Origin: Pseudomonas poae
GTDB lineage: Bacteria; Pseudomonadota; Gammaproteobacteria; Pseudomonadales; Pseudomonadaceae
Length of the DNA: 64,000 nucleotides
Reading direction: 5' to 3'
Assembly (NCBI GenBank): GCA_028869255.1
Contig: CP110972.1
Location: 315,001-379,000 of the forward strand
Shown: positions 1 to 10,301 of the stretch, one piece after another
Layout: every line of letters begins with the position of its first letter
Position numbering within the stretch: position 1 is the first letter of the stretch
The notes under the pieces: model-generated
Told to the model about the DNA's origin: nothing
Database searches by the model: none
Seen by the model: only the letters and a program-made list of their open reading frames with translations
Position numbers and translations under genes: made by a program

Positions 1-507
<507 letters not shown>

Positions 508-525
508 TTATATTGGAGAAATCAC

Positions 526-1011
526 ATGCCTTCGTTCGACGTGGTATCTGAACTGGACAAACACGAAGTCACCAACGCCGTCGAGAACGCCGTCAAGGAA
601 CTGGACCGTCGCTATGACTTGAAAGGCAAGGGCAGCTTCGAATTCAAGGAAAAGGAACTGACCGTCAACCTGACCGCTGAAGCCGATTTCCAGCTGGAAG
701 CGATGATCGAGATCCTCAAGTTGTCCCTGGTCAAGCGCAAGATCGACGCCCAGTGCCTTGAAATCAAGGACGCCTATGCCTCCGGCAAGCTGATGAAGCA
801 GGAAGCCGTGCTCAAGGAAGGCATCGACAAAGAGCTGGCGAAGAAGATCGTGGCCCATATCAAGGATGCCAAGCTCAAGGTCCAGGCCGCCATCCAGGGC
901 GAGCAGGTTCGCGTGACCGGCAAAAAGCGTGATGATCTGCAGGAGGCAATCGCTGCCTTGCGCGCCAAGACCTTCGACATGCCGCTGCAGTTCAATAACT
1001 TCCGCGACTGA
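526..1011 (+). CDS. yajQ: YajQ family cyclic-di-GMP-binding protein
   Basis: A small cytoplasmic protein of 161 aa, the usual length for this family. YajQ homologues bind nucleotides or RNA, and in Xanthomonas and Pseudomonas are reported to bind cyclic di-GMP and affect gene expression. The N-terminus [19 protein letters not shown], the segment [13 protein letters not shown] and the C-terminal end [10 protein letters not shown] are characteristic. The ATG is preceded by TTGGAGAAATCAC, a good ribosome-binding site. It lies between panE and mscS as in other Pseudomonas genomes and appears to be monocistronic, because a 12-bp perfect hairpin follows it. Confidence 0.95.
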   Translation: MPSFDVVSELDKHEVTNAVENAVKELDRRYDLKGKGSFEFKEKELTVNLTAEADFQLEAMIEILKLSLVKRKIDAQCLEIKDAYASGKLMKQEAVLKEGIDKELAKKIVAHIKDAKLKVQAAIQGEQVRVTGKKRDDLQEAIAALRAKTFDMPLQFNNFRD

Positions 1012-1069
1012 TGGCACTTTGGGGAACCTGTGGGGCTTTTTGACGTCCCACGCCCCAGAACCTGCGCCT

Positions 1070-1097
1070 GCAATTGAGCCCTCCGGGGCTCAATTGC
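1070..1097 (+). terminator. 12-bp hairpin after yajQ
   Basis: GCAATTGAGCCC pairs perfectly with GGGCTCAATTGC around a TCCG loop. Only a short ATTT follows, so termination may be weak or the hairpin may instead stabilise the 3' end. Confidence 0.55.
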
Positions 1098-1146
1098 ATT
1101 TATGGCCACTCAATACGCCGAACATCCGGTAAACAGGAGAATGTAG

Positions 1147-1989
1147 ATGGATTTGAACGCTGAAGTGGATCACCTGATCAAGACCTCAGAATCGTGGTTA
1201 CCGATGATCATGGAATACGGCAGCCGGTTTTTGCTGGCCGTGGTCACCCTGGCCATCGGCTGGTGGCTGATCAACGTTTTGACCCACCGAGTGGGGCGTT
1301 TGCTTGCGCTGCGCAATGCTGACCTGGCGCTGCAGCACTTCATCACCAGCCTGGCGAACATTGCGCTCAAAGTCATGCTGGTGGTCAACGTAGCCTCGAT
1401 GATCGGCGTGGCAACCACCTCGTTCGTTGCCGCGATCGGTGCTGCCACGCTGGCCATTGGCCTGGCATTGCAAGGCAGCCTGGCCAACTTCGCCGGTGGC
1501 GTGCTGATTCTGCTGTTCCGCCCGTTTCGCATTGGTGACTGGATCGAAGCCCAGGGTACTTCCGGTACCGTCGACAGCATCCAGATTTTTCACACCGTGT
1601 TGCGCACCGGCGACAATAAGACTGTGATCATCCCGAACGGCAGCCTGTCCAACGGCCTCATCACCAACACCAACCGTCAACCGACCCGCAAGGTGGTGTT
1701 TGATGTGGGTGTGGACTACGAAGCTGACCTGCAAAAAGCCCGTGAAGTGCTGCTGGAGCTGGCCAAAGACCCACGTGTATTGGCAGACCCGGCTGCTGTG
1801 GCGGTGGTTTCGACCTTGGGTGACAGTTCGATCACGGTCTCCCTGCGTTGCTGGACCAAGACTGCAGACTATTGGGATGTGGTGTTTATGTTGAACGAAC
1901 TTGCACGTGACCGTCTGAAAGCCGCGGGGATTGATATTCCATTTCCGCAGCGGGTTATTCGCGTGATGCAGGAAACAGCAGCCAAGTAA
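1147..1989 (+). CDS. mscS: Small-conductance mechanosensitive channel (MscS family)
   Basis: An inner-membrane channel that opens under membrane tension to release solutes on osmotic downshock. It has 280 aa, close to E. coli MscS (286). Three hydrophobic segments occupy roughly residues 20-115. The third carries the Gly/Ala-rich pore pattern (AAIGAATLAIGLALQGSLAN) followed by FAGGVLILLFRPFRIGDWI, the TM3/beta-domain junction that defines the family. The cytoplasmic part contains TVLRTGDNKTVIIPNG, also conserved. The ATG has an AGGAG site just upstream. A convergent terminator separates it from the porin gene. Confidence 0.95.
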   Translation: MDLNAEVDHLIKTSESWLPMIMEYGSRFLLAVVTLAIGWWLINVLTHRVGRLLALRNADLALQHFITSLANIALKVMLVVNVASMIGVATTSFVAAIGAATLAIGLALQGSLANFAGGVLILLFRPFRIGDWIEAQGTSGTVDSIQIFHTVLRTGDNKTVIIPNGSLSNGLITNTNRQPTRKVVFDVGVDYEADLQKAREVLLELAKDPRVLADPAAVAVVSTLGDSSITVSLRCWTKTADYWDVVFMLNELARDRLKAAGIDIPFPQRVIRVMQETAAK

Positions 1990-2100
1990 TAAACAACAAC
2001 AACCGCATCGAACTTGGCCGATAGGTCAGCTTCGGTGCGGTAGGTTTAAACTAGATAGTTAGCTTGCTAGTTATTCCGGCGCTGAAACAATACAGCAATA

Positions 2101-2138
2101 AAAAAGCCGCCCCCTTGTTCACAAGAGGGCGGCTTTTT
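2101..2138. terminator. Bidirectional terminator between mscS and porin gene
   Basis: AAAAAGCCGCCC pairs with GGGCGGCTTTTT, with an extended CTTGT/ACAAG inner stem. The flanking A and T runs allow it to act in both directions between two convergent genes. Confidence 0.85.
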
Positions 2139-2183
2139 ATTTAAGGCCGAAGCCTTAAGCCATCGTTGTAATTAAACCGTCAA

Positions 2184-3483
2184 TTACAAGATGTTCAGCG
2201 GGTAGTTCGCGATCAGACGCAGTTCGTCGATCGAAGGCGAACCGTAGTACACGCCATCGCCAGAGCGATAGGTAGCTTGACGCAGACGCAGGCTCAGGTT
2301 TTTAGCCGGGCCGCTCTGGACTACGTACTTGGCTTCGATGTCGCGTTCCCACTCTTTGCCGTTCGAAGTGGTCCCAGTGTTGGCGCCACTACCGGTGACA
2401 TAACGAGTCATGAAGCTCAGGCCAGGAACGCCGAAGGTCGCCATGTTGATGTCGTAACGCGCCTGGTAGGGACTTCTCGCCTTCGGCGTTGAAGTCGGAA
2501 CGGGCGATGGAGTTGGCCAGGAACACTGTGCCGCCGCCGTCTACGCCGTAGCCGTAGTCGCCGTCGCCAGTAACTTTCTGGGCTGCCAGCGTGAAGGTGT
2601 GAGCGCCAACGGTGTAAGCACCCTGCAAGCTGAACGCGCGGTTGTCGAGCTTGGTCGTACCATCTTTTTCGGCGCGTTGCAGGCCGGCACCTTCACTCTT
2701 GGTGTCGTAGATGTTGAAGTCCAGAGCGAACGACTGGTCGTCGCTAAGCGCGTGGGTCCAGTTGAGGTTGCTGTAGTACTTACGGAAGTAATCTTCGGTT
2801 TTTGCGTAGTACAGGCTGCCGGTGAACTCTGGGGTGAACGAGTAGACACCGCCGACAAAGTCAGTCGTTGTCAGGCCAAGGCTGTCACGGTAGGTCTGGT
2901 TCTGCGCGACGCTGGAAGTGAAGTGACCGCCTTCCAGTTTCAGTCCCTTGATCTCATTGCTGGTGAGCGATATACCTTGTGGCAGTTCTGGCAGCAGACG
3001 GCTGTCGTCAGAGGCGAATACAGGTGCCGTAGTGTACTGGTCACCGACTTTCAGTACGGTGTTTGAGAAACGGAACTTAACCGCTCCGCCGCCTTTGGAG
3101 TAGTCGTCTTGCGAGCGACCATCCGAACCCGTTGGGAACAGACCTGTACCAGCGCGACCTTTGCCGCTATCGAGCTTCACGCCCAGCAGGCCGATTACAT
3201 CAATACCGACGCCAATGGTGCCTTGAGTGAAGCCGGATTCGTACAGACCATTGAAGCCAAGGCCTGTCTCTTCCGCACGGCTTTTACGCTTGCCGTTAAC
3301 GGTACTGTAGCCACTCGCTGGCTCATTACGGAAATCGCGGCTGAAATACAGTGCACGGGTATTGATGCTGAACGTGCTGTCTTCAACAAAACCCTTGGAA
3401 TCGTCCTGGGCGGACGCCATTGCGAACTGCGAGGTGCCTGCTGAAACAGCCAGGGCGATCATGCTCCACTTCATCACGCGCAT
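2184..3483 (-). pseudogene. OprD-family outer membrane porin, frameshifted
   Basis: OprD-type porins are 18-strand substrate-specific channels for small organic molecules in the outer membrane. The N-terminus has a signal peptide (MRVMKWSMIALAVSAGTSQ, cleavage near AMASA), then FVEDSTFSINTRALYFSRDFRN, typical of the family. The frame holds to residue ~335 (SDFNAEGEKS) and then shifts. The continuation (RYDINMATFGVPGLSFMTRYV ... ELRLIANYPLNIL) is in another frame up to the stop. One extra G in the run at 2469-2471 explains it; removal gives 432 aa, a normal OprD length. The substrate cannot be told from sequence. Upstream is AAGGAG 8 bases from the ATG. Probably a sequence error rather than a dead gene. 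Confidence 0.85.
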
Positions 3484-4224
3484 CGTGATTTGCTCCTTTG
3501 GTTTAGGAAGAGTACTGCCGTCCCACCTGTATTTTTATCTGGGCGGCTCTTTCTTTATTGTGTCGGCGCAAAGTTATATCACGCAGACTCTATTGACGAT
3601 ACTTACCCATCTATCCTTTCAGCTTCTTTACGAGGCTGTCGTAAATTGCTAGCTCCCTGTCGCAAATTCACAGCCCGTGTGTAACCGGGCTGACAACTTC
3701 AATACTGTTTTCAACCCCGCTTGGAAGTTTGAACTCGTCCCTGGTACATATTGAAACGCCACCGTTTTTATCGCGAAACACCTGCTTCCAGGCGGGTGTC
3801 GTTGCCGACGATATGGGTGTGAATGCAACAAGCGCGCCCAAACCGGTAACCGAATGTCATTTTTTCGTGAAAATCGTTACGCCCGTGTAAAAACCGCATA
3901 AGCACGGGCTTTTTGCGCCGTTTGGTTTGGGCTTGACACGCCCGCGTTGCACCTGCGCGGTGCTGCACACATCCTGTGCCAGTGGGAAATGTTACCGGTC
4001 CACCCTCTTGGGTGGGTAGTCGGCGGATCCCTTTGAGGCACAAGTGGGTCATTTTGGTGCATCCCGGTGAGGCCCGAGTTAGCGTAGCTCAAATATTCAA
4101 CTGCCTCGAAAGAGTGCAGGTTTTTTATCGGATTGCGTCGTGACTCTGCGCAATGCCGTGAAGCCGGAGGCATTCGAATGTATGCTGGGCCCTTGAAACT
4201 GACCTGCCGAACGGAGTGCCCGTG
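3484..4224. other. 740-bp intergenic region, no gene seen
   Basis: This is the divergent gap between the porin and the HIT gene. It holds only short open frames without family resemblance. It contains small inverted repeats (for example GCCCGTG/CACGGGC at 3881-3909 followed by five T, and CCACCC/GGGTGG at 4000-4015). It presumably carries the porin promoter and regulatory sites. I could not recognise an sRNA. Confidence 0.5.
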
Positions 4225-4650
4225 GTGTTCGCCCTAGATCAACGCCTGCAACAAGACACACTGGCCATTGGGGACTTCCCGCTGTGCCACCTGCTGCTGT
4301 CCAATGACTCGAACTACCCGTGGTTCATCCTGGTGCCGCGTATCAACGGTATCAGCGAAGTGTTTCAGCTGGATGTCGCAGATCAACAAACACTCTGGCA
4401 AGAAACCACCACCCTGGCGCAGTTGCTTAATGAAGGCTTGGCCGCCGACAAGATGAATATTGGTGCGCTGGGCAATGTCGTCAGCCAATTGCATGTGCAT
4501 GTAATCGTGCGCAAGCGTGATGACGCCGCCTGGCCGGCGCCAGTGTGGGGCAAGCACCCGGCGCAGCCTTATACCGAACAACAGGTAGCGGCTATTCGCG
4601 CACGCATGCGTGAGTTGTTGCCTGCCGACTTTATTTTTGCGCAGGGCTGA
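4225..4650 (+). CDS. HIT domain protein
   Basis: A histidine-triad family protein of about 141 aa; the family acts on nucleoside phosphoramidates and dinucleotides, but the substrate here is unknown. The HIT signature appears as QLHVHVIVRK: the first triad His is Gln, while the other two remain. Family features such as FPLCHLLLSNDSNYPWFILVPR precede it. Three GTG codons (4216, 4222, 4225) are possible starts. I prefer 4225 (MFALDQRLQQ) because GGAG at 4213-4216 is then 8 bases away. slyX follows after 3 bases, so the two are probably co-transcribed. Confidence 0.85.
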   Translation: MFALDQRLQQDTLAIGDFPLCHLLLSNDSNYPWFILVPRINGISEVFQLDVADQQTLWQETTTLAQLLNEGLAADKMNIGALGNVVSQLHVHVIVRKRDDAAWPAPVWGKHPAQPYTEQQVAAIRARMRELLPADFIFAQG

Positions 4651-4653
4651 ACC

Positions 4654-4860
4654 ATGGATTTGCAAGACCGCGTGACGGACCTGGAAAGCCGCCTGGCCTT
4701 CCAGGACGACACCATCGAGACCCTCAATGACATCCTCGTCACCCAGCAACGTGCCGTCGAGCGCCTGCAATTGCAGATGGCCGCGTTGCTCAAGCGCCAG
4801 GAAGAAATGGGTAGTCAGTTCGAGACCTCCGAAGAGGAAGCGCCGCCGCCACACTATTGA
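4654..4860 (+). CDS. slyX: SlyX family protein
   Basis: A 68-aa acidic coiled-coil protein. The sequence LEDRVTDLE-like start ([19 protein letters not shown]) with heptad-type leucines through residue ~45 and the C-terminal end APPPHY are diagnostic of SlyX. The family's molecular role is unknown. It sits 3 bases after the HIT gene and is followed directly by a strong bidirectional terminator. Confidence 0.93.
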   Translation: MDLQDRVTDLESRLAFQDDTIETLNDILVTQQRAVERLQLQMAALLKRQEEMGSQFETSEEEAPPPHY

Positions 4861-4876
4861 GTGAGCGGGGTGCAAT

Positions 4877-4916
4877 AAAAAACCGCGATCCGGTCAATGC
4901 CGGATCGCGGTTTTTT
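4877..4916. terminator. Bidirectional terminator between slyX and the cold-shock/membrane gene
   Basis: A 17-bp perfect stem (core ACCGCGATCCGG / CCGGATCGCGGT) around a six-base loop is flanked by A and T runs. It serves two convergent genes. Confidence 0.92.
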
Positions 4917-4934
4917 TTGCTGCGAAGGCTGGAG

Positions 4935-5537
4935 TCAGCGACGCGGCAGAGCAGCGATCACGTCTTCGGCCTGCAGGCCTTTGTCGCGATTCATGACGGA
5001 GAACTCCACGCGCTGGCCTTCCACCAGGACGCGATGGCCTTCGCCGCGAATGGCCCGGAAGTGGACGAAGATATCGTCGCCCGAATCGCGGGAAATAAAG
5101 CCGAAGCCTTTGGAGGTGTTGAACCACTTGACGGTACCGGTATCCCGGTTGGTCATGTCGTAGTTTTGCGACGCGGCCGCCGGGGAGGAACGGTAGAAGC
5201 TGATGGCCAGGTGAAGGACGATGGCGACCACAGCAATCACCAGGCTGAGCAGGATGGCCGGGTGGCCGCCCACTTCAGGCATAGGTGCCAGGAGGGTGAG
5301 GGTTTGAACGACAACGGTCAGTACCAGCAGCGCGCTGACCAGGTTTTGCAGTTGATGACGCGTGCCTTTGTTCCAGTAAGGGATCACCGGTGCCAGCGTC
5401 AGGTTAAGAAGGCCGAACAAGGCCAGGTACAGAGCGTCGTGTTGTTCCAGGTAGGGAGGGCTTCCCTGTTGCAAGCTCGGTATAAAGGACAGCAGCAAAG
5501 CTGCAACGCCCGTTAGCAGGTGGACGATTTTCAACAT
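4935..5537 (-). CDS. Membrane protein with C-terminal cold-shock domain
   Basis: A 200-aa protein with two clear parts. Residues ~3-115 contain four hydrophobic helices (for example [16 protein letters not shown] and [19 protein letters not shown]). Residues ~130-198 form a cold-shock domain with both RNA-binding motifs, RNP1 (SKGFGFI) and RNP2 (DIFVHF). The cold-shock part would bind single-stranded nucleic acid on the cytoplasmic face; the function of the anchored form is not known to me. It is transcribed alone, ending at the shared terminator with slyX. Confidence 0.85.
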   Translation of the reverse strand: MLKIVHLLTGVAALLLSFIPSLQQGSPPYLEQHDALYLALFGLLNLTLAPVIPYWNKGTRHQLQNLVSALLVLTVVVQTLTLLAPMPEVGGHPAILLSLVIAVVAIVLHLAISFYRSSPAAASQNYDMTNRDTGTVKWFNTSKGFGFISRDSGDDIFVHFRAIRGEGHRVLVEGQRVEFSVMNRDKGLQAEDVIAALPRR

Positions 5538-5966
5538 TTTGATTAACTCACGTTAAGACGGATCACAAGGAAGAGCTGACTGGCACGGTTCGCTTCTGAA
5601 CAATGGGAGGCGTTAAGCACGTGCGCGGGTATCAGCCTATGCCGCCGGCCGCGGAAATTAACGGCAGCGACACGCCGTCTATTTAACAGCAAAGGCTGTG
5701 CCTACTCAAATCAAGCATTTCCGGGTGTTGCAAGGCTCACGGCATTTCTGCGTCAAACGCTTGTCCTAGACAGGTGCAGGCGTTTGTGTGGCGAGCAGGC
5801 TTGCCCGCGTTGGGCTGCGTAGCAGCCTCGTACCCTACGTTGCAGGCCCCCATCGGGGCGATTTGCCGCACGTCGCGTGGGTGCGCCGGGCTGCGCATCC
5901 GCGACACTCTTGCTAGAGTGGTCCTGCACCTGATCAATGAATGCTTGTCAATTGAAGGGGATAAAC
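5538..5966. other. Intergenic region upstream of dps
   Basis: A divergent gap of 429 bp between the cold-shock/membrane gene and dps. No coding or RNA gene is recognised. It should contain both promoters. An inverted ACTCTTGCTAGAGT (5904-5917) lies about 50 bp before dps. Confidence 0.5.
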
Positions 5967-6440
5967 ATGGCAATCGATATCGGTATCAGCGAAGCAGATC
6001 GTAAATCCATCGTCGACGGGCTTTCCCGGCTGCTTTCCGATACCTATGTACTGTACTTGAAGACCCATAACTTCCATTGGAACGTTACGGGCCCGATGTT
6101 CCGTACGCTGCACTTGATGTTCGAAGAGCAGTACAACGAGCTGGCGCTGGCGGTGGACTCCATTGCCGAGCGTATCCGTGCCTTGGGCTTCCCGGCGCCG
6201 GGTGCCTATTCGATCTACGCCCGTCTGTCTTCCATCAAGGAAGAGGAAGGTGTGCCCAGTGCCGAAGAAATGATCCAGCAACTGGTAGCGGGTCAAGAAG
6301 CGGTCACTCGCACCGCGCGCGGTATCTTCCCGTTGCTCGACAAGGTCAGCGATGAGCCGACTGCCGACTTGCTGACCCAGCGTATGCAGGTTCACGAAAA
6401 AACCGCGTGGATGCTGCGTTCATTGCTCGAAAATCAGTAA
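5967..6440 (+). CDS. dps: Dps-family ferritin-like DNA-protection protein
   Basis: A 157-aa protein that stores iron and uses peroxide to oxidise it, protecting DNA in stress. The di-iron ligands of the dimer interface are visible in [15 protein letters not shown] (His, Trp) and [20 protein letters not shown] (Asp/Glu). Length and the C-terminal helix ([17 protein letters not shown]) fit the family. The start is MAIDIGIS at 5967, preceded by AAGGGGATAAAC; an upstream in-frame ATG has no such site. A hairpin follows the stop. Confidence 0.95.
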   Translation: MAIDIGISEADRKSIVDGLSRLLSDTYVLYLKTHNFHWNVTGPMFRTLHLMFEEQYNELALAVDSIAERIRALGFPAPGAYSIYARLSSIKEEEGVPSAEEMIQQLVAGQEAVTRTARGIFPLLDKVSDEPTADLLTQRMQVHEKTAWMLRSLLENQ

Positions 6441-6451
6441 ACACTGGCCTT

Positions 6452-6476
6452 GAGTGGCGCCGCCCGGGCGCCACTC
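6452..6476 (+). terminator. Hairpin after dps
   Basis: GAGTGGCGCC pairs with GGCGCCACTC around a five-base loop, followed by GCTTGTTT. It is probably the dps terminator. Confidence 0.65.
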
Positions 6477-6620
6477 GCTTGTTTCCACGCATTTCCTGGC
6501 GTTGTCCTACGCCTATCAACGTCCCGTCTTCTGGCTGCCTGCCTCTGCCTGCTGTTTTATAGGGTCACTGCCCAATGGGAGATCCCATGGGGTGCTGTTT
6601 GGCAATGGAGTGTCAGGTGT

Positions 6621-6962
6621 ATGTCACGTGGAGTGGGTAACGGAGTGATGGAAACCGGTGGTTTTCATAAGATAAAGGTCGACCCCTTCGCGAAAGGGTT
6701 CGATATGGGGCTGGCCAAGCCACTGTCCCGATCGGTGCGGCTCAATGGGTTTTCCACTTGCCTGCGGCTTGAGCAGGTCTATTGGAATATCCTTACGGAA
6801 ATCGCCAGGATCAACGCCTGCTCCGTCAGCGCGTTGCTGTCTTATGTCGATCGGGAAGTGCACTTGCGGTATGGAGGGGTGAAGAACTTCAGTGGGCTGG
6901 TCAGGGTGGTGTGCGTCGTTCACCTGTTAAAAGGTCGGGTGACCCTGCAGAACCCTGAGTAA
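6621..6962 (+). CDS. Ribbon-helix-helix domain protein
   Basis: A small protein of about 113 aa. The segment SRSVRLNGFSTCLRLEQVYWNILTEIA followed by INACSVSALLSYVDREV resembles the ribbon-helix-helix (RHH_4 type) domain: a short strand SVRLNGF, then two helices. RHH proteins usually bind DNA as dimers, but no target is known. The start is uncertain: ATG 6621 has GGAG 10 bases upstream, and ATG 6648 is an alternative. The open frame extends to 6450 but the upstream part looks non-coding. It stands alone between dps and fmdB. Confidence 0.7.
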   Translation: MSRGVGNGVMETGGFHKIKVDPFAKGFDMGLAKPLSRSVRLNGFSTCLRLEQVYWNILTEIARINACSVSALLSYVDREVHLRYGGVKNFSGLVRVVCVVHLLKGRVTLQNPE

Positions 6963-7129
6963 TCAGCCGGTGCCCGGGCCGGCCTGCTATTGACGTGGGC
7001 GAGGCTCCGGGCAGAAAGCCGGCTGCGCTGCCTGGATTTACCAGATATAATCCCGGGCTTTGCTGCGCATGCCTGGCTTGTCCTGGGTCAGGCGCGGCGC
7101 AGTAACGATCTGATCGCCGAGACATCTCC

Positions 7130-7351
7130 ATGCCCATGTACGACTATCAATGTGCTTCCTGTGGTCATCAGTTGGAAGCCATTCAGAAGATCAGCGCCGC
7201 GCCGCTGGTCGATTGCCCTGCTTGCCAGGCTCCTGAGCTGAAGAAGATGTTGTCCATGCCGGGCTTCCGTCTGAGCGGCAGCGGCTGGTACGAGACCGAT
7301 TTCAAGACCGGCGCCAAGAAGAACCTGGCCGGCGGCGACAAAGCAGACTGA
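7130..7351 (+). CDS. FmdB-family zinc ribbon protein
   Basis: A 73-aa protein. The N-terminus MPMYDYQCASCGHQLEAIQ followed by VDCPACQ supplies two CxxC knuckles, the zinc ribbon of the FmdB/CxxC_CxxC_SSSS regulatory family. The tail contains SMPGFRLSGSGWYETDFK, conserved in this family. The role is unknown; it is found upstream of aspS in many gammaproteobacteria, as here. Confidence 0.9.
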   Translation: MPMYDYQCASCGHQLEAIQKISAAPLVDCPACQAPELKKMLSMPGFRLSGSGWYETDFKTGAKKNLAGGDKAD

Positions 7352-7458
7352 GTTGAACTCAATGCGCAGGCTCCTGCATTATCCGTCCCCTGCTTTAATG
7401 TACGGTGACGAGGCAGGCCTCCACCGAATTTCGAATTACGAGAAGTGAAACCACTACC

Positions 7459-9234
7459 ATGATGCGCAGCCACTATTGCGGCCAACTGAACGAGACCCTG
7501 GATGGTCAGGAAATCACCCTTTGCGGATGGGTTCACCGTCGCCGCGACCACGGCGGGGTGATCTTCCTCGATATCCGTGATCGTGATGGTCTGGCCCAGG
7601 TGGTGTTCGATCCGGACCGCGCCGAGAGCTTCGCCGCCGCCGACCGCGTGCGCAGCGAGTACGTTGTAAAAATCACCGGCAAGGTTCGCCTGCGTCCGGC
7701 CGGTGCCGTGAACGCGAACATGGCGTCCGGTGCGATCGAAGTGCTGGGCTACGAGCTGGAAGTGCTGAACGAGTCGGAAACGCCGCCGTTCCCACTTAAC
7801 GAATACTCCGACGTGGGCGAAGAAACCCGCCTGCGCTACCGCTTCCTGGACCTGCGTCGCCCGGAAATGGCCGAGAAGCTGCGTCTGCGTTCGCGCATGA
7901 CCACCAGCATCCGCCGCTTCCTCGATGAAAACGGCTTCCTCGACGTCGAAACGCCGATCCTGACCCGGGCTACCCCGGAAGGCGCGCGCGATTACCTGGT
8001 GCCGAGCCGTACCCACGCCGGTTCGTTCTTCGCCCTGCCGCAATCGCCTCAGCTGTTCAAGCAATTGTTGATGGTGGCCGGCTTCGACCGTTACTACCAG
8101 ATCGCCAAGTGCTTCCGTGACGAAGACCTGCGCGCCGACCGCCAGCCGGAATTCACTCAGATCGACATCGAGACCAGCTTCCTCGATGAAAAAGAGATCA
8201 TGGGCCTCACCGAGCAGATGATCCGCAACCTGTTCAAGGAAGTGCTGGACCTGGAGTTCGGCGAATTCCCGCACATGACCTTCGAAGAAGCCATGCGCCG
8301 CTACGGTTCCGACAAGCCAGACCTGCGTAACCCGCTGGAACTGGTGGACGTGGCCGACCAGCTCAAGGAAGTCGACTTCAAGGTGTTCAGCGGCCCGGCC
8401 AACGACCCTAAATGCCGCATTGCCGCCCTGCGTGTGCCTGGCGGCGCGAGCATGCCGCGCAAGCAGATCGACGACTACACCAAGTTCGTCGGCATCTACG
8501 GTGCCAAGGGCCTGGCGTACATCAAGGTCAACGAGCGCGCCAATGGCGTTGACGGCCTGCAATCGCCGATCGTGAAAAACATTCCGCTGGACAACCTGAA
8601 CGCGATCCTCGATCGCGTCGGTGCAGTCGACGGCGACATCGTGTTCTTCGGTGCCGACAAAGCCAAGATCGTCAGCGAAGCTCTGGGCGCGCTGCGGATC
8701 AAGCTGGGCCACGACCTGGACCTGCTGACCTGCAAGTGGGCACCCATGTGGGTCGTCGACTTCCCGATGTTCGAAGAGAACGATGACGGCAGCTTCAGCG
8801 CCTTGCACCACCCGTTCACCGCGCCGAAGTGCTCGCCTGAAGAGTTGGAAGCCAACCCTGCTGGCGCGCTGTCCCGTGCCTACGACATGGTGCTCAACGG
8901 CACCGAACTGGGTGGCGGTTCGATCCGTATCCACCGCAAAGAGATGCAGCAAGCGGTGTTCCGCCTGTTGGGCATCAACGAAGCGGAACAGGAAGAGAAG
9001 TTCGGCTTCCTGCTCGACGCCCTGAAATACGGTGCGCCGCCGCACGGTGGCCTGGCGTTCGGCCTGGACCGTCTGGTGATGCTGATGACCGGCGCGCAGT
9101 CGATCCGTGAAGTGATTGCCTTCCCGAAAACCCAGAGTGCTGCGGACGTCATGACCCAGGCTCCGGGTGTGGTGGATGCCAAGGCGCTGCGCGAGCTGCA
9201 CATCCGTCTGCGCGAGACGCCGAAGGCTGAGTAA
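7459..9234 (+). CDS. aspS: Aspartate--tRNA ligase
   Basis: This charges tRNA(Asp) with aspartate in the cytoplasm. It has 591 aa, the length of the bacterial form with the inserted GAD domain. The order is an N-terminal OB-fold anticodon-binding domain ([21 protein letters not shown]), the class II catalytic core with motif 2 ([18 protein letters not shown]), the GAD insert (~residues 290-430), and motif 3 ([13 protein letters not shown]). Of two adjacent ATGs the first (7459) is used. Pseudomonas AspRS is known to be non-discriminating and to make Asp-tRNA(Asn) for GatCAB; that is family knowledge, not seen here. A terminator follows. Confidence 0.97.
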   Translation: MMRSHYCGQLNETLDGQEITLCGWVHRRRDHGGVIFLDIRDRDGLAQVVFDPDRAESFAAADRVRSEYVVKITGKVRLRPAGAVNANMASGAIEVLGYELEVLNESETPPFPLNEYSDVGEETRLRYRFLDLRRPEMAEKLRLRSRMTTSIRRFLDENGFLDVETPILTRATPEGARDYLVPSRTHAGSFFALPQSPQLFKQLLMVAGFDRYYQIAKCFRDEDLRADRQPEFTQIDIETSFLDEKEIMGLTEQMIRNLFKEVLDLEFGEFPHMTFEEAMRRYGSDKPDLRNPLELVDVADQLKEVDFKVFSGPANDPKCRIAALRVPGGASMPRKQIDDYTKFVGIYGAKGLAYIKVNERANGVDGLQSPIVKNIPLDNLNAILDRVGAVDGDIVFFGADKAKIVSEALGALRIKLGHDLDLLTCKWAPMWVVDFPMFEENDDGSFSALHHPFTAPKCSPEELEANPAGALSRAYDMVLNGTELGGGSIRIHRKEMQQAVFRLLGINEAEQEEKFGFLLDALKYGAPPHGGLAFGLDRLVMLMTGAQSIREVIAFPKTQSAADVMTQAPGVVDAKALRELHIRLRETPKAE

Positions 9235-9274
9235 GGCTGCTGCGTGAAAGCGCACTGAGGTTTACGCAGTCTAA

Positions 9275-9300
9275 AAAGGCGCATCTTCGGATGCGCCTTT
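9275..9300 (+). terminator. Terminator after aspS
   Basis: AAAGGCGCAT pairs with ATGCGCCTTT around CTTCGG, a UUCG-type tetraloop hairpin ending in a short T run. Confidence 0.85.
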
Positions 9301-9384
9301 GCGTTACAAGGGTTGTGCTTTAAAGAGAGAAGTCCTGCCTGGGGCGGGATTGACAAGGTTTCTAGAGAATTTCGGAGTTGTGTT

Positions 9385-10131
9385 ATGGCTGGCCATTCCA
9401 AGTGGGCGAACATCAAGCACCGCAAAGAGCGTCAGGATGCCAAGAAAGGCAAGATCTTCACCAAGTGGATTCGCGAGCTGACCGTCGCCGCCCGTCAGGG
9501 CGGTGGTGACCCGGGCTCCAACCCGCGCCTGCGCCTGGCGCTGGACAAGGCCCTCGGCGCGAACATGAGCCGCGACATCATCGACCGCGCCGTGGCCCGT
9601 GGTGCCGGCGCCGCCGACACCGACGACATGGTCGAGCTGAGCTACGAAGGCTACGGCCCGGGCGGCGTAGCCGTGATGGTCGAGTGCATGACCGACAACC
9701 GCAACCGTACCGCCGCCGCCGTGCGCCACGCATTCAGCAAATGCGGCGGCAACCTGGGCACCGACGGTTCGGTGGCCTACCTGTTCGAGCGCAAGGGGCA
9801 GATCTCCTTCGCACCGGGTGTGGATGAAGACGCACTGATCGAAGCGGCCATGGAAGCGGACGCCGACGACGTGGTGACCAACGAAGACGGCTCCATCGAC
9901 GTGTTTACCTCGTTCGCCGGGTTCTATGCCGTGCGTAACGCACTGGAAGCCGCCGGTTTCAAAGGCACCGACGCGGAAATCGTGATGCTGCCGACCACCA
10001 GCGCCGAGCTGGACCTGGACGGCGCGCAGAAGGTGCTGAAGATGCTGGATATGCTTGAAGACCTGGATGATGTGCAGAACGTGTATTCGAATGCCGACAT
10101 CCCGGAATCTGTAGCCGAGCAGCTCTCTTAA
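9385..10131 (+). CDS. yebC: YebC/PmpR family protein
   Basis: A 248-aa cytoplasmic protein. [18 protein letters not shown] is the invariant N-terminus of the family. The family was described as a DNA-binding regulator (PmpR of the P. aeruginosa quinolone signal system), and more recently as a factor relieving ribosome stalling. The start is set by this signature at 9385; the open frame extends farther upstream. It precedes ruvCAB as in most proteobacteria, but a REP element separates it from ruvC. Confidence 0.95.
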   Translation: MAGHSKWANIKHRKERQDAKKGKIFTKWIRELTVAARQGGGDPGSNPRLRLALDKALGANMSRDIIDRAVARGAGAADTDDMVELSYEGYGPGGVAVMVECMTDNRNRTAAAVRHAFSKCGGNLGTDGSVAYLFERKGQISFAPGVDEDALIEAAMEADADDVVTNEDGSIDVFTSFAGFYAVRNALEAAGFKGTDAEIVMLPTTSAELDLDGAQKVLKMLDMLEDLDDVQNVYSNADIPESVAEQLS

Positions 10132-10165
10132 GCGTCACGCCGCTCCGATGTGTGAGCTGGTTTGG

Positions 10166-10250
10166 GTGGGAGCTGGCTTGCCTGCGATAGCATCCCCTCG
10201 GTTTGACACAAGCACCGAGGTGTCTGTATCGCAGGCAAGCCAGCTCCCAC
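10166..10250. repeat. REP/BIME inverted repeat
   Basis: GTGGGAGCTGGCTTGCCTGC and its near-exact reverse complement face each other across ~35 bp, between yebC and ruvC. It is a member of the family seen repeatedly in this window. Confidence 0.85.
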
Positions 10251-10301
10251 ATTTGATCGATGTTGGTCGCAAGAATTGTGTTTTCCCACTCCGCAGGCGT
10301 T

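Noticed and set aside
1992..2002. AACAACAACAA after mscS as a Crc/Hfq target
   Set aside because: It lies in a 3' untranslated region between convergent genes, not at a start codon, so catabolite repression through it is unlikely.
3484..4224. Possible small RNA in the porin/HIT gap
   Set aside because: Some short stems are present (for example at 3881-3914), but no convincing promoter-terminator combination or known sRNA motif was found.
7183..9255. 690-aa open frame antisense to aspS
   Set aside because: It mirrors the GC-rich codon pattern of aspS, has a composition full of Gln, His, Arg and Val, resembles no family, and lies over a clearly real gene.
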